Part shown: positions 16,969-25,157 of the stretch, one piece after another
How the letters are laid out: each line of letters begins with the position of its first letter
Numbering within the stretch: position 1 is the first letter of the stretch
Assembly: GCF_001899075.1 (NCBI RefSeq)
Contig: NZ_MKVA01000002.1
Span: 185,475 to 249,474, forward strand
Length of the DNA stretch: 64,000 bases
Reading direction: 5' to 3'
Source of the DNA: Devosia sp. 67-54
GTDB lineage: Bacteria > Pseudomonadota > Alphaproteobacteria > Rhizobiales > Devosiaceae
Notes under the pieces: model-generated
Database searches by the model: none
Told to the model about the DNA's origin: nothing
What the model saw: the letters and a program-made list of their open reading frames with translations, nothing else
Translations under genes and position numbers: made by a program

Positions 16969-17160
16969 TCAGGTGCGGGGGTGATGGCGTTGATGGCGAT
17001 GTCGTACCTGGCGCATTCCTTGCCGACCGCCTTGGTCATGCCGATGACGCCGGCCCTGGCGGCGGCATAGGCGGCGGCGTTCGGGTTGCTTTCCTTGCCG
17101 GCGATCGAGGCGATGTTGACGAGGATGTCGATGCGGCCGAGGATGGATCGCGCTATGCTG
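16969..17160 (-). pseudogene. Remnant of a short-chain dehydrogenase gene
   Basis: The minus strand encodes GRIDILVN joined directly to IASIAGKESNPNAAAYAAAR, followed by GVIGMTKAVGKECARYDIA and INAITPA, and then loses similarity. In intact SDRs about 50 residues, including NNAG, separate ILVN from the IASIAGKE strand, so an internal stretch is missing. The Rossmann N-terminus and the C-terminal third are absent too. The catalytic Tyr-Lys helix is also altered (AAYAAARAG in place of YSASKAG). No start codon or full-length frame supports a working gene. It lies between DUF2177 and the SigF-type gene. Confidence 0.8.
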
Positions 17161-17187
17161 GAGAAAAGCGTCTTGTAGCGTGGGCCG

Positions 17188-17799
17188 ATGCCACCAGCCG
17201 ATCACAGCACCGACTATGCCGCCGAGCGCGTCGCGACGGATCGGCGGCTGACGGACGCCATGGCTGCGGCGCAGGGCGGCGACAGGGCGGCATATGAACT
17301 GGTGCTGCGGGAGTGTGTGCCGGTCGTGCGCCGGATCGCGCGGGCGCAGGGCGCCGACGCCAATATCCTCGACGACGTGGTGCAGGACGTGCTGATCACG
17401 CTGCACGGCGCGCGGGCGACGTTCGATCCGAGCCGGTCGTTCGTCGCCTGGCTCACCGCCATCACGCAACGCCGCGCCATCGACATCCTGCGCAAGCGCA
17501 GCCGCCGGTCGATGCGCGAGGTCTACGCGCCGATCGCCGCCGAAACGCAGGCGGCGGAAGGCGACCCGGAACGCGCGGCCAGCCGGGCCAGCGAGGCACG
17601 CGAGCTCCGCGCCGCGGTGGCGACGCTGCCCGAGGGGCAGCGCGAAGCGGTGGAAGCGCTGGCGCTGGCGGAAAATTCGCTCGAGGATGCATCCAAACGC
17701 ACCGGCCGAACGAAATCGGCATTGAAGGTCAATCTTCACCGCGCGATCAAGACGCTGCGCGCCCGCCTCGGCGTCGAGCCTGGTGGAGAGACGCAGTGA
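17188..17799 (+). CDS. SigF-type ECF sigma factor partnered with NrsF
   Basis: An ECF sigma factor of 203 residues. Region 2 is ILDDVVQDVLITLHGARATFDPSRSFVAWLTAITQRRAIDILR and region 4 is LPEGQREAVEALALAENSLEDASKRTGRTKSALKVNLHRAI. The gene overlaps the downstream NrsF-type anti-sigma gene (GTGA). Caulobacter SigF-NrsF, the best-studied relative, responds to chromate, cadmium and related oxidative stress. A promoter of the SigF type (GTAACC-N16-CGAA) at the end of nrsF points to the spondin-domain gene as a target. The start ATG 17188 is supported by family length. Confidence 0.9.
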   Translation: MPPADHSTDYAAERVATDRRLTDAMAAAQGGDRAAYELVLRECVPVVRRIARAQGADANILDDVVQDVLITLHGARATFDPSRSFVAWLTAITQRRAIDILRKRSRRSMREVYAPIAAETQAAEGDPERAASRASEARELRAAVATLPEGQREAVEALALAENSLEDASKRTGRTKSALKVNLHRAIKTLRARLGVEPGGETQ

Positions 17800-18482
17800 G
17801 CAAGGAGAGCATGGCCGAGAGCGGCGACATTTCCCGACTGATCGGCGAGCTGAGCGCCGATCTGAAGCCGGTGCGGCGCCTGGCGCCGCCCTGGCTGCGT
17901 TCGCTCTACTGGCTGCTGGCGGTGATGTGCCTCGCGCTGGTGCTCATCGCCATTCGGGTGGTCTTCGACTGGTCCGGCCAGCCGGAGGTGGACCCTTACG
18001 TGCTCCCGGGAGCGCTGGCGTCGGGCGTGACGGCAATCCTTGCCGCCTATGCGGCGTTTCAATTGAGCCTGCCCGATCGCTCCGGCGCCTGGGCGCTGCT
18101 GCCGGTGCCGGCCTTTGCCGTATGGGTGGCGATCAACGGGCTCGGCTGCGTCGCCAGTCTCGCCAACCCGGCAGTGCAGAGCAACGTGCCGCAGTTCTTC
18201 ACCTGCCTGTCGATCATTTTCGCGCTGTCGATTCCGCTGTCGGTGGCAACGATCGTCATGATCCGGCGCGCCCGGCCGCTCCGGCCGCTGCCCGTCGCGG
18301 TCCTCGGGGGCCTCGCGGCCTCGGCCGCCGGCGCGACCCTGCTCATCCTGGTGCACCCGCACGATTCCGCCGTGCTCGACATCTGCTCGCATGCACTGGC
18401 GGTGGCGGTCGTCGTCGGCCTCAACGTGCTGGTGGGCGGCCGGCTGTTCGTGCCGGCCAATAATTTTCGCCGCCGCGCGTAA
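17796..18482 (+). CDS. nrsF: NrsF (DUF1109) membrane anti-sigma factor
   Basis: A 228-residue inner-membrane protein with six predicted helices. The short cytoplasmic N-terminus contains SRLIGELSADLKPVRRLAPP, the region that contacts the sigma factor in this family. Conserved cysteines expected of NrsF are present in NGLGCVASL and in DICSHAL; in Caulobacter these sense metal or oxidative stress. The GTG start at 17796 overlaps the sigma stop codon; ATG 17811 is an alternative. Its stop codon overlaps the next promoter. Confidence 0.9.
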   Translation: MSKESMAESGDISRLIGELSADLKPVRRLAPPWLRSLYWLLAVMCLALVLIAIRVVFDWSGQPEVDPYVLPGALASGVTAILAAYAAFQLSLPDRSGAWALLPVPAFAVWVAINGLGCVASLANPAVQSNVPQFFTCLSIIFALSIPLSVATIVMIRRARPLRPLPVAVLGGLAASAAGATLLILVHPHDSAVLDICSHALAVAVVVGLNVLVGGRLFVPANNFRRRA

Positions 18483-18504
18483 CCTTCCCTGATCCTCCGT
18501 CGAA
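18479..18504 (+). promoter_or_regulatory. SigF-type promoter GTAACC-N16-CGAA
   Basis: GTAACC (18479-18484), exactly 16 bp, then CGAA (18501-18504), identical to the Caulobacter SigF motif as I recall it. It starts at the last codon of nrsF and would drive the spondin-domain gene at 18574. Confidence 0.65.
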
Positions 18505-18573
18505 ACTGCTGACATGGACGGCGGCACTCGCCGTCCAGACCAGGATCTGAACCCTCATCGAAGGATGTTTGCC

Positions 18574-19407
18574 ATGACGCACGCTCTGCGCCACACAACT
18601 GCTGTTGTCTCCGCCACCGCCCTGCTGGCGCTTGCCGCTCCGACCCTCGCCGCCGACGCGATGTCGAGCAGTTCCATGATGTCCGGCGATGCCATGGGGG
18701 CGAGCAGCTCCATGATGTCGACCGACGCCATGGCGAGCCCGATGGCCGGGGGCGATGCGATGATGTCCAACGACATGGCGATGGCCGATGACGGTTCGGC
18801 GATGGGCGCCCCGATGATGATGGGTGGCAAGACCATCAAGATCACCATCAAGGACGTCGTCACCGGCCAGCCGTTCTCGCCGACCTATGCCGAGAGCCGG
18901 ACGGCCGGCTCGGCGCCGCTGTTCAAGCTCGGCGCCAAGGCGTCCGACGCGCTGGTGGCCGTGGCGGAAGGCGGCAATATCGGCATGTTCTCGGTGGCGG
19001 CCGCGATGAACAAGGACTCCGCGATCGGCGATGCGCAGCTCGCCATCCACACCCTGCCGGGCCAGACGCGGACCTTCTTGGTGCATGTCGACGAGAAGCA
19101 CCCGCTCATCGATGCGGTGTGGATGCTGGGCAACACCAATGACGGCTTCTCGGGCTTCAGCGGCTTCGACGGCTACAAGCTCAAGGGCTCGGCCAGCCTC
19201 GATGTGCGCGGCTACGATGCCGGCTCGGAGAAGAACAATGAGAAGAAGGGCTTTCTCGGTGCGCTCGGCGGAGGCAACGACCGCGATCCCGAGAACGGCG
19301 TGATCACCTACCACACCGGCATCCGTGGCGACGCCGATGCGCCCAAGGCCTGGAATTGGGACGTCAAGGGGCCGGTCGCGCACGTGACCTTCGAGGTGGT
19401 GAAGTAA
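18574..19407 (+). CDS. Secreted spondin-domain protein with Met-rich N-terminal segment
   Basis: A 277-residue exported protein. A signal peptide (about residues 1-26, ending TLAADA) is followed by roughly 50 residues packed with Met, Ser, Ala and Asp (many SSMMS, DAM and MMM clusters), then a spondin-N-like beta domain from KTIKITIKDVVTGQPFSP to HVTFEVVK. Start ATG 18574 is 8 bp after AAGGA; ATG 18565 lies on the ribosome site itself. It sits behind a SigF-type promoter next to the SigF-NrsF genes. Met clusters could bind Cu(I) or act as an oxidant sink; this is inference. Confidence 0.85.
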   Translation: MTHALRHTTAVVSATALLALAAPTLAADAMSSSSMMSGDAMGASSSMMSTDAMASPMAGGDAMMSNDMAMADDGSAMGAPMMMGGKTIKITIKDVVTGQPFSPTYAESRTAGSAPLFKLGAKASDALVAVAEGGNIGMFSVAAAMNKDSAIGDAQLAIHTLPGQTRTFLVHVDEKHPLIDAVWMLGNTNDGFSGFSGFDGYKLKGSASLDVRGYDAGSEKNNEKKGFLGALGGGNDRDPENGVITYHTGIRGDADAPKAWNWDVKGPVAHVTFEVVK

Positions 19408-19465
19408 TTGATCCTGATGCCGGCTGCGCCCGTGGTGCGGCCGGTTCTGCTTTGGGGGATGCCGC

Positions 19466-19696
19466 ATGAAACGTAGCAGCATTGCGTTCGAGGGCACGAT
19501 CAGAGCGCTCCGGCGGGGCGGCTGGGCAGCGCGTGGGCTGGTGGTCACGAGCCGGCATGGCCAGCTGGTCGAGACGCAGATCGGCCCGAAGGCGTTCGAC
19601 ACGGAGGACGGCTGCCACGCCTGGCTGCACGCCACGGCAAGCGGCCTCGACATCGACAGCGTATCGATCACCGTCAGTCCGCCGAACGAGGCTTAG
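19466..19696 (+). CDS. Small hypothetical protein
   Basis: A 76-residue basic N-terminus/acidic C-terminus protein starting MKRSSIAFEGTIRALRRGGW with no signal peptide, helix span or cysteine pair. It begins behind GGGGGAT-like sequence 58 bp after the spondin-domain gene. No family recognised. Frame and ribosome-site spacing look acceptable, but it could be spurious. Confidence 0.5.
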   Translation: MKRSSIAFEGTIRALRRGGWAARGLVVTSRHGQLVETQIGPKAFDTEDGCHAWLHATASGLDIDSVSITVSPPNEA

Positions 19697-19788
19697 GCGG
19701 ACGGCAAGATTTGTTGGCAGGAAGCGGCGCGGTGTCAGAGACGCCGTGCAGGTCGGTCGCGTGTGGCCAACGAGAGTGGGCCGCGTAT

Positions 19789-20505
19789 CTATACCGCGGC
19801 CGGTTCCCAGCCGGTCAGCAGGGCGTCCCAGCCGGGGAACCATTCGAGCAGGGCGATCTGCGCCGTCCGGTCCCAGCCGAACCAGATGGCGAGGCCGGTG
19901 AGCAGCAGCACCACGCCGAACAGCCGCTGGATGGTGGCGGCGTGGCGCTGGAACCAGTCCAGGCGGCGCACCAATTGGCGGCCGCCGAAGAGCACGGCAG
20001 CCATGGGCAAGGCAGTGCCCAGCGAGAAAGCGAGCGTGATGGCGACGGCCCCGGGCCCGACGTTCTGGTTGAGCGCCAGGGTGATCACCGAGGCCATGAT
20101 CGGGCCGACGCAGGGCGTCCAGGCCAGGCCGAGGCCGAGCCCGACGACGAGGCCGCCACCGAAGCCGGCCGTCGCCGTGGCTGGAGCCCGACCGGCGAGG
20201 CCGCCCGTCCAGCGTTCAAACGACACTTGCAGGCGGGGCACGACCAGCACCAGGCCGAGGACGACGAGCACGATGGCGCTCAAGGTGCGGTTGACGTCGG
20301 GCGGCACGCCCAGCGTGCGCACCAGGGTGCTGAGCGCCAGGGTCGCGGCGCTGAAGGCGGCGATGAAGCCGATGATGACGCCGAAGGGCCGGGCGCGGCC
20401 GTCCTGCGTCGCCGTCGCCAGGAGCATCGGCAGCAGCGGCAGCACGCAGGGCGACAGGATGGTGATCACGCCCGCGACGAAGGCGAGCGCCAGGCTCAGC
20501 ACCAT
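19789..20505 (-). CDS. CcdA/DsbD-type membrane thiol-electron transporter
   Basis: A 238-residue membrane protein with six helices. The two redox cysteines sit in SPCVLPLLP near the N-terminus and WTPCVGPIMA in the fourth helix, as in CcdA and the DsbD core, which carry electrons from cytoplasmic thioredoxin to the periplasm. It follows a periplasmic thioredoxin-like gene by 6 bp, its natural redox partner. The pair diverges from a periplasmic sulfurtransferase gene, so it may keep that enzyme's cysteine reduced (inference). Confidence 0.92.
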   Translation of the reverse strand: MVLSLALAFVAGVITILSPCVLPLLPMLLATATQDGRARPFGVIIGFIAAFSAATLALSTLVRTLGVPPDVNRTLSAIVLVVLGLVLVVPRLQVSFERWTGGLAGRAPATATAGFGGGLVVGLGLGLAWTPCVGPIMASVITLALNQNVGPGAVAITLAFSLGTALPMAAVLFGGRQLVRRLDWFQRHAATIQRLFGVVLLLTGLAIWFGWDRTAQIALLEWFPGWDALLTGWEPAAV

Positions 20506-20511
20506 GTCGGA

Positions 20512-20934
20512 TCAGAGGCTCGTATGGGCGTTGAGGCCGTTGACGCCGCCGCTGTTCCACAGATCGACGCCCTTGCCGGCCTTGTCGAGCAGCACGAACG
20601 TATCCTGGTAGGTGACGCCGAACCTAGCCTTCAGTGCCGTTTCCTTGTCGTAGTCGGCAATGACCAGGGTCAGGCCGGGCCGCACCTTGTCCCAGCGTGC
20701 ATTGAGCTCGGTCACGGTGGCGCGGCAATCGGGGCACCAGGCGGCGTAAAAGAAGACGACGGTGGTGCCCCTGGCGGCGAGGGCATCGAGCTGCGCGTCG
20801 CTCTCGAAGGAGAGCACCTGCGCCGGCGCGGGCGCCGCCGTGGCCGCGCGATCATCGGCCAGCGCCGGCACGGCGGCGAGGATGGGCAGCACGAAAACCA
20901 GGGCGGCGAGAAGGCGGCGAAGCAAGGAGGGCAT
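20512..20934 (-). CDS. Periplasmic thioredoxin-like protein
   Basis: A 140-residue exported thioredoxin. The signal peptide spans about residues 1-26 (LLRRLLAALVFVLPILAAVPALA) and the active site is WCPDC in FFYAAWCPDCRATV. The cis-Pro of the usual thioredoxin fold is replaced by VTYQDTFVLLD, which differs from the common (I/V)PT and may alter substrate choice. Start ATG 20934 chosen for the signal peptide. First gene of a leftward pair with the CcdA-like transporter. Confidence 0.9.
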   Translation of the reverse strand: MPSLLRRLLAALVFVLPILAAVPALADDRAATAAPAPAQVLSFESDAQLDALAARGTTVVFFYAAWCPDCRATVTELNARWDKVRPGLTLVIADYDKETALKARFGVTYQDTFVLLDKAGKGVDLWNSGGVNGLNAHTSL

Positions 20935-21157
20935 GGGAGGATTCCGGTGCGGCGCACGGCCGTTCGACAGGTCGGCATTATCGCCGGCGCGGCGGCGCAT
21001 GCCTATGGGCTCACACGGAATTTCATTGCCGTCGGGGCGCTGTGGCGGGGATAGAAAATTCAGCCTTGCGGCCCGCAATTGGAATGCTGTGAGCAGCGCC
21101 CGCCATGGCGATGCGCTTATGATAAGGCCAGCTCATCCAACCTCACAGGATCATTCG

Positions 21158-22078
21158 ATGCGTTTCAACGTTCTCGCCACGGCGCTGGTGCTCGGCCTTG
21201 CGGCCGTGGGCAGCGCCCATGCCGAACGGCTCACCGACCAGCCGCTGGTCGATGCTGCGTGGCTCAACGGCCATCTCGGCCAACCGGGGCTGGTCATCAT
21301 CGATATCCGCGACAAGACCAAGGACGGGGCCCCCTATGCCGCGGGGCACGTGCCGGGCGCGGTGGAAGCGCAATATTCGGCCTATGGCTGGCGCGCCAGC
21401 ATCGATGGTGCGCCGGGCCTGCTGCCCAAGCTCGACGACATCAGCGCCAGGATCGCGGCGCTCGGCGTCAACGACGATACGCAGGTGGTGATCGTGCCGG
21501 ACGGCAGCAGCATCAGCGAGTTCGGCGGCGCCACCCGCGTCTACTGGACGTTCAAGGTGCTCGGGCACGACAACGTCACGATCCTCGATGGCGGCTACAA
21601 GGCGTGGACCGCGGCGGGCGAGCCGGTATCGACCGACGTGGTGACGCCGAAGGCCGGCACCTTTGTCGCCAAGTTCCGTCCCGAGCTCCGGGCCGAGGTC
21701 GCCGAAGTGCAGCAGGCGATCAAGGACGACGTCAACCTGATCGACGCGCGCTCGGTGGCGCAGTTCATCGGCAAGGAGAAGACCTCGACGGTGAAGGAGC
21801 TGGGCACCATCCCGACCGCCGTCAACATCAATTTCGACAAGTTCTGGGACCCGCAGACCAATCGCTTCGCCAGCAAAGCGGCGATCGAAGCGCTGGTGCA
21901 GCAGGCCGGGCTGGTCGACAAGGACGGGGTGATCACCTTCTGCAACACCGGACACCTGGCGTCGATCGCCTGGTTCGGCCTGTCGGAGGTTGCCGGGCTC
22001 AAGCATGTGCGGCTCTATGACGGCTCGATGTCGCAGTGGACGCTCGATCCGGCGCGCCCCGTCGTCGTGCAGAACTGA
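21158..22078 (+). CDS. Periplasmic two-domain rhodanese-type sulfurtransferase
   Basis: A 306-residue exported sulfurtransferase. The signal peptide ends at GSAHA (about residue 22). The N-terminal rhodanese domain lacks the active-site Cys (its loop reads VPDGSSISEFGG), while the C-terminal domain carries C262 in FCNTGHLAS, the C-x-x-G-x-x-A form of thiosulfate sulfurtransferases. It is followed by a strong terminator hairpin and then the thiosulfate permease. Probably supplies sulfane sulfur from thiosulfate in the periplasm. Confidence 0.93.
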   Translation: MRFNVLATALVLGLAAVGSAHAERLTDQPLVDAAWLNGHLGQPGLVIIDIRDKTKDGAPYAAGHVPGAVEAQYSAYGWRASIDGAPGLLPKLDDISARIAALGVNDDTQVVIVPDGSSISEFGGATRVYWTFKVLGHDNVTILDGGYKAWTAAGEPVSTDVVTPKAGTFVAKFRPELRAEVAEVQQAIKDDVNLIDARSVAQFIGKEKTSTVKELGTIPTAVNINFDKFWDPQTNRFASKAAIEALVQQAGLVDKDGVITFCNTGHLASIAWFGLSEVAGLKHVRLYDGSMSQWTLDPARPVVVQN

Positions 22079-22098
22079 CGGCCCCGCCATCCTGACGC

Positions 22099-22132
22099 GC
22101 GCCCGAGATTGCGGTCTCGGGCGCCGGCTTTT
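22099..22132 (+). terminator. Intrinsic terminator after the sulfurtransferase gene
   Basis: GCGCCCGAGA (22099-22108) and TCTCGGGCGC (22115-22124) form a perfect 10-bp stem with loop TTGCGG, followed by CGGCTTTT. It lies between the sulfurtransferase and the permease, so it limits read-through or makes the permease gene a lower-expressed part of one operon. Confidence 0.75.
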
Positions 22133-22174
22133 ATGAGACATGCGGTCGGACACTCGACCCGGATCGGACTTCAC

Positions 22175-23389
22175 GTGACAGACCTCAGCGCTTCCCCGCC
22201 CGCTCCCGCTCTTGCCTGGCCCAAGCTCGATCGCGGCCCGGTGCTGGTGGTGCTCGCCATGTTCGTGCTCGGCGCCGTGGCGATCGCGCAGATCGTCGAT
22301 GCGCGGCAGGCGGTGCTGTTTGCCATCGGCGGCCTGCTGGGGGCGACGCTCTACCATGCCTCGTTCGGCTTCACCGGCGGCTGGCGCCGGCTGGTGGTCG
22401 AGAAACGCGGCGCGGCGGTGCGGGCGCAGATGCTGATGGTGGCGATTGCCGCCGTGGTGTTCATTCCGCTGCTGGCGCAGGGCAGCGCTTTCGGCCAGCC
22501 GCTGGCCGGCGCGGTGGCGCCGGTCGGCGTCTCGGTGCTGGTCGGCGCGGCGATGTTCGGGCTCGGCATGCAACTGGGCGGCGGCTGCGGTTCGGGCACG
22601 CTGTTCACGGTCGGCGGCGGCAGCGCCCGCATGCTGGTGACGCTGGTGTTCTTCATCGTCGGCGCCGTGCTGGGTACGGCGCATCTGCCGTGGTGGCTGG
22701 CGCGGCCGTCGCTGCCGACGATCAGTCTCGGCACGGCACTGGGCGCACCGGCGGCGGTGGCGGTGACGCTGGCGGGGCTCGCGGCGGTCGCCGGGATCAC
22801 GGTGCTGATCGAGCGGCGCTCGCATGGCGCGCTGGAGCGGCCTTCCACGCCGAAGACGCAAGGGCTGTCGCGACTGCTGCAGGGGCCATGGCCGCTGCTC
22901 GGCGCGGCGGTGGCGCTGGCGCTGCTCAATATCGCGACGCTGCTGATTGCAGGCCATCCCTGGTCGATCACCTATGGCTTCGGGCTATGGGGCGCGAAGG
23001 CGGCGCAGGCTGTCGGCGTGCCCGTCGCGGGCTGGGAGTTCTGGACCTGGCCGGCGCAGGCGCTGGCGCTCAACCGCAGCGTGCTGTTCGACGTGACCTC
23101 GGTGATGAATTTCGGCATCCTGCTGGGCGCGGCGCTGGCCGCGGGGCTCGCCGGGAAATTCGCGCCGAAGGCGAAGCTGCCGCTGCTGTCGGCGCTGGCC
23201 GCGGCGATCGGCGGCGTGCTGATGGGTTATGGCGCGCGGCTATCGTTCGGCTGCAATATCGGGGCGCTGTTCAGCGGCATCGCGTCGGGCAGCCTGCATG
23301 GCTGGGTGTGGTTCGCGGCGGCGTTCGTGGGCAGCTTCGCCGGCGTCGCGCTGCGGCCGCTGTTCGGGATGGACGGGTTCAAGAAATGA
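22175..23389 (+). CDS. YeeE/YedE (TsuA-type) thiosulfate/sulfur-compound permease
   Basis: A membrane transporter of about 404 residues with many helices. The conserved cysteine motifs of TsuA appear as LGGGCGSGTLF in the first half and LSFGCNIGALF in the second, which in TsuA relay thiosulfate through the membrane. GTG 22175 is chosen because TTG 22109 and ATG 22133 lie inside or directly against the terminator hairpin; ATG 22133 remains possible. Downstream genes overlap it (ATGA). With the rhodanese it forms a sulfur-acquisition unit. Confidence 0.92.
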   Translation: MTDLSASPPAPALAWPKLDRGPVLVVLAMFVLGAVAIAQIVDARQAVLFAIGGLLGATLYHASFGFTGGWRRLVVEKRGAAVRAQMLMVAIAAVVFIPLLAQGSAFGQPLAGAVAPVGVSVLVGAAMFGLGMQLGGGCGSGTLFTVGGGSARMLVTLVFFIVGAVLGTAHLPWWLARPSLPTISLGTALGAPAAVAVTLAGLAAVAGITVLIERRSHGALERPSTPKTQGLSRLLQGPWPLLGAAVALALLNIATLLIAGHPWSITYGFGLWGAKAAQAVGVPVAGWEFWTWPAQALALNRSVLFDVTSVMNFGILLGAALAAGLAGKFAPKAKLPLLSALAAAIGGVLMGYGARLSFGCNIGALFSGIASGSLHGWVWFAAAFVGSFAGVALRPLFGMDGFKK

Positions 23390-23652
23390 GCAGCTCACGC
23401 AACACCCTGCTGTTCGGCGCGGCGCTGCTGGCGGCGACCGCCGCCGTCGCCGCCGACCAGGTGGCGCGCGGCCGCGGACCGGCGGCCCCAGCCGCGACGG
23501 CCGCTGCTGCCGATGCGGCGTCGCCCGACGAGGCGGCCAATCCCTGTGCCGCCGGCGCCCCCTGCGCCGCAGCGGCGCCCTGCGCTGCGGCTGCACCTTG
23601 CGCTGCGGCCGCCCCGTGCGCCGCTGCAGCGCCCTGCGCCGCCGGCGGCTGA
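23386..23652 (+). CDS. Small exported protein with Cys pentapeptide repeats
   Basis: An 88-residue protein overlapping the permease gene by ATGA. The N-terminus (NTLLFGAALLAATAAVAADQ) looks like a signal peptide or membrane anchor, then an Ala/Pro-rich linker, then six consecutive five-residue units of the form (N/A)PCA(A/G), ending in PCAAGG. That puts one Cys every five residues. Codons differ among units, so the repeat is kept at protein level. No known family is claimed; regular cysteines in a sulfur operon suggest a thiol or persulfide carrier or a metal sink. Confidence 0.75.
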   Translation: MSSSRNTLLFGAALLAATAAVAADQVARGRGPAAPAATAAAADAASPDEAANPCAAGAPCAAAAPCAAAAPCAAAAPCAAAAPCAAGG

Positions 23653-23654
23653 CG

Positions 23655-24263
23655 ATGGCGTCCGACGCGGACAGGCAGCGGGCGGCCCAGGAAGCGCTGT
23701 TCTGCGAGCAGATTCTCGCCAAGGGCGGCGACAACGTGCTGCACGCGACGCTCCGCGATGCGCCGGTGACGGCCTGGAGCCACTATCCGCCGGGCGACGT
23801 GTTCGACCCGGCGTCGGGTGGGCAGTGGTACTATCATTGCCACCTGCCGCCGGAGGAGGGCGAGCACGGGCATTTCCATTGCTTCGTGCGGCCAGACGGC
23901 AAGAACGGCCCGGTGCACCATCTGGTGGCGGTCGGCGTCGACGCGCATGGGCGACTGCGGCGACTGTTCACGGTCAACCAATGGGTGGTCGGCGACACCT
24001 GGCTCGGGGCCGAGGCAAGCATTGGCCTCATCGAGCGCTTCGACATGCAGATGCCGCAGCCGTCCTATCTCACCAACCGCTGGCTGACGGCGGTCCTGCG
24101 GCTCTACGGCGACGAGATCGCCGAGCTGATCCGGCAGCGCGACGCAACCCTGGCCGCGCATCGCCCGCCTGACGGCACGTCCGCGGTGGACGACCGCGAA
24201 CTCGAGGTGACGTCGGAACTGCGGGTCGATCTGGCGGCGACGGCGAAGAGCCTGGGGCTGTAG
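23655..24263 (+). CDS. Conserved hypothetical His-rich protein (DUF6969-like)
   Basis: A 202-residue soluble protein, three bases after the Cys-repeat gene and co-transcribed with the permease. It contains SHYPPGDVFD and a dense cluster of His and Cys in WYYHCHLPPEEGEHGHFHCFVR, which could be a metal site. I think it belongs to the DUF6969 family, but that is from memory. The ATG at 23655 follows the stop of the preceding gene. Function unknown; context says sulfur metabolism. Confidence 0.8.
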   Translation: MASDADRQRAAQEALFCEQILAKGGDNVLHATLRDAPVTAWSHYPPGDVFDPASGGQWYYHCHLPPEEGEHGHFHCFVRPDGKNGPVHHLVAVGVDAHGRLRRLFTVNQWVVGDTWLGAEASIGLIERFDMQMPQPSYLTNRWLTAVLRLYGDEIAELIRQRDATLAAHRPPDGTSAVDDRELEVTSELRVDLAATAKSLGL

Positions 24264-24272
24264 GCAGATCGC

Positions 24273-25148
24273 TCAGCCGGGCGACAGCACGCCCAGCAGG
24301 CTGACGATGGCGATGACGAGGGTGCCGATGATCAGTTCGGCGACGGTGCCGTCGCGCAGGGCGTTGGCGCCGGTGGGGCCGGTCGGGATCTTCGGCATGA
24401 AGACGTAGCGGTTGACCAGGGCCAGGATGCACATGGTGCCGACCAGCGCGACCTTGACCAGCAGCAGCACCTGGTAGGCCGAGGCAAAGCTCAGCGGCGT
24501 GTCGCGCAGCACCAGCCAGCTGTTGGAAAGGCCGCTGGCCAGCGCCAGGGCGACTGCGAAGTGGCCGAGCCCCGAGAAGCGGCGCAGGGCGCGGTCGGCG
24601 TCGGCGGCGTAACGCGGGTCGGAGATCTGGCGCAGCACCAGCACCAGCGACAGCAGCGAGCCGAACCAGAAGCCCGAAGAGATGAGGTGGACGACCTGGC
24701 TGATCTCGCTCAGCGTGCCGAGCACGCCGGTCTCGGCCACGGCGTGGCCGACGAAGGCGAGGGCCCCGAGGGCCAGCAGGGCGGCGATCGCCAGCACTGC
24801 GCCGCGGCGTGGTCCGAACAGATGTGCGGCGAGCACGCAGGCGGCGCCGAGCAGCAGATTGGCGATCCAGGCCTTGCCGAAACTGGTCGCGGTCAGCACC
24901 AGCCACAGGGTCGCGGGGTTGATGGCGTCGGCCCAGCCGTCGCCCATGTTGCCGGCCTCGAAGCCGAGCCAGGCGATGGCGCTGAGCAGAAGCAGCCAGG
25001 CATTGAAGACGGCGATCCGCCGGGACAGCGTCAGCAGGCTGTTGCTCAGCGCCGCCGACGCGATCCAGGTTTCGAAGACGGCCGTCCCGAAGAGCTGGAT
25101 GGCCGCCGAGTAGTGGAGAAAGCGAGCGATCGAGAGCGCGATCTCCAT
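24273..25148 (-). CDS. copD: CopD-like copper membrane protein
   Basis: A 291-residue inner-membrane protein with about eight helices and a His-containing N-terminal helix (ARFLHYSAAIQLFG). It follows copC after 9 bp, the usual pairing in which CopC binds periplasmic copper and CopD moves it inward. Directly behind nirK, it probably supplies copper to the nitrite reductase and pseudoazurin, although export-related roles are also known. Confidence 0.9.
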   Translation of the reverse strand: MEIALSIARFLHYSAAIQLFGTAVFETWIASAALSNSLLTLSRRIAVFNAWLLLLSAIAWLGFEAGNMGDGWADAINPATLWLVLTATSFGKAWIANLLLGAACVLAAHLFGPRRGAVLAIAALLALGALAFVGHAVAETGVLGTLSEISQVVHLISSGFWFGSLLSLVLVLRQISDPRYAADADRALRRFSGLGHFAVALALASGLSNSWLVLRDTPLSFASAYQVLLLVKVALVGTMCILALVNRYVFMPKIPTGPTGANALRDGTVAELIIGTLVIAIVSLLGVLSPG

Positions 25149-25157
25149 CGTCAGTCC

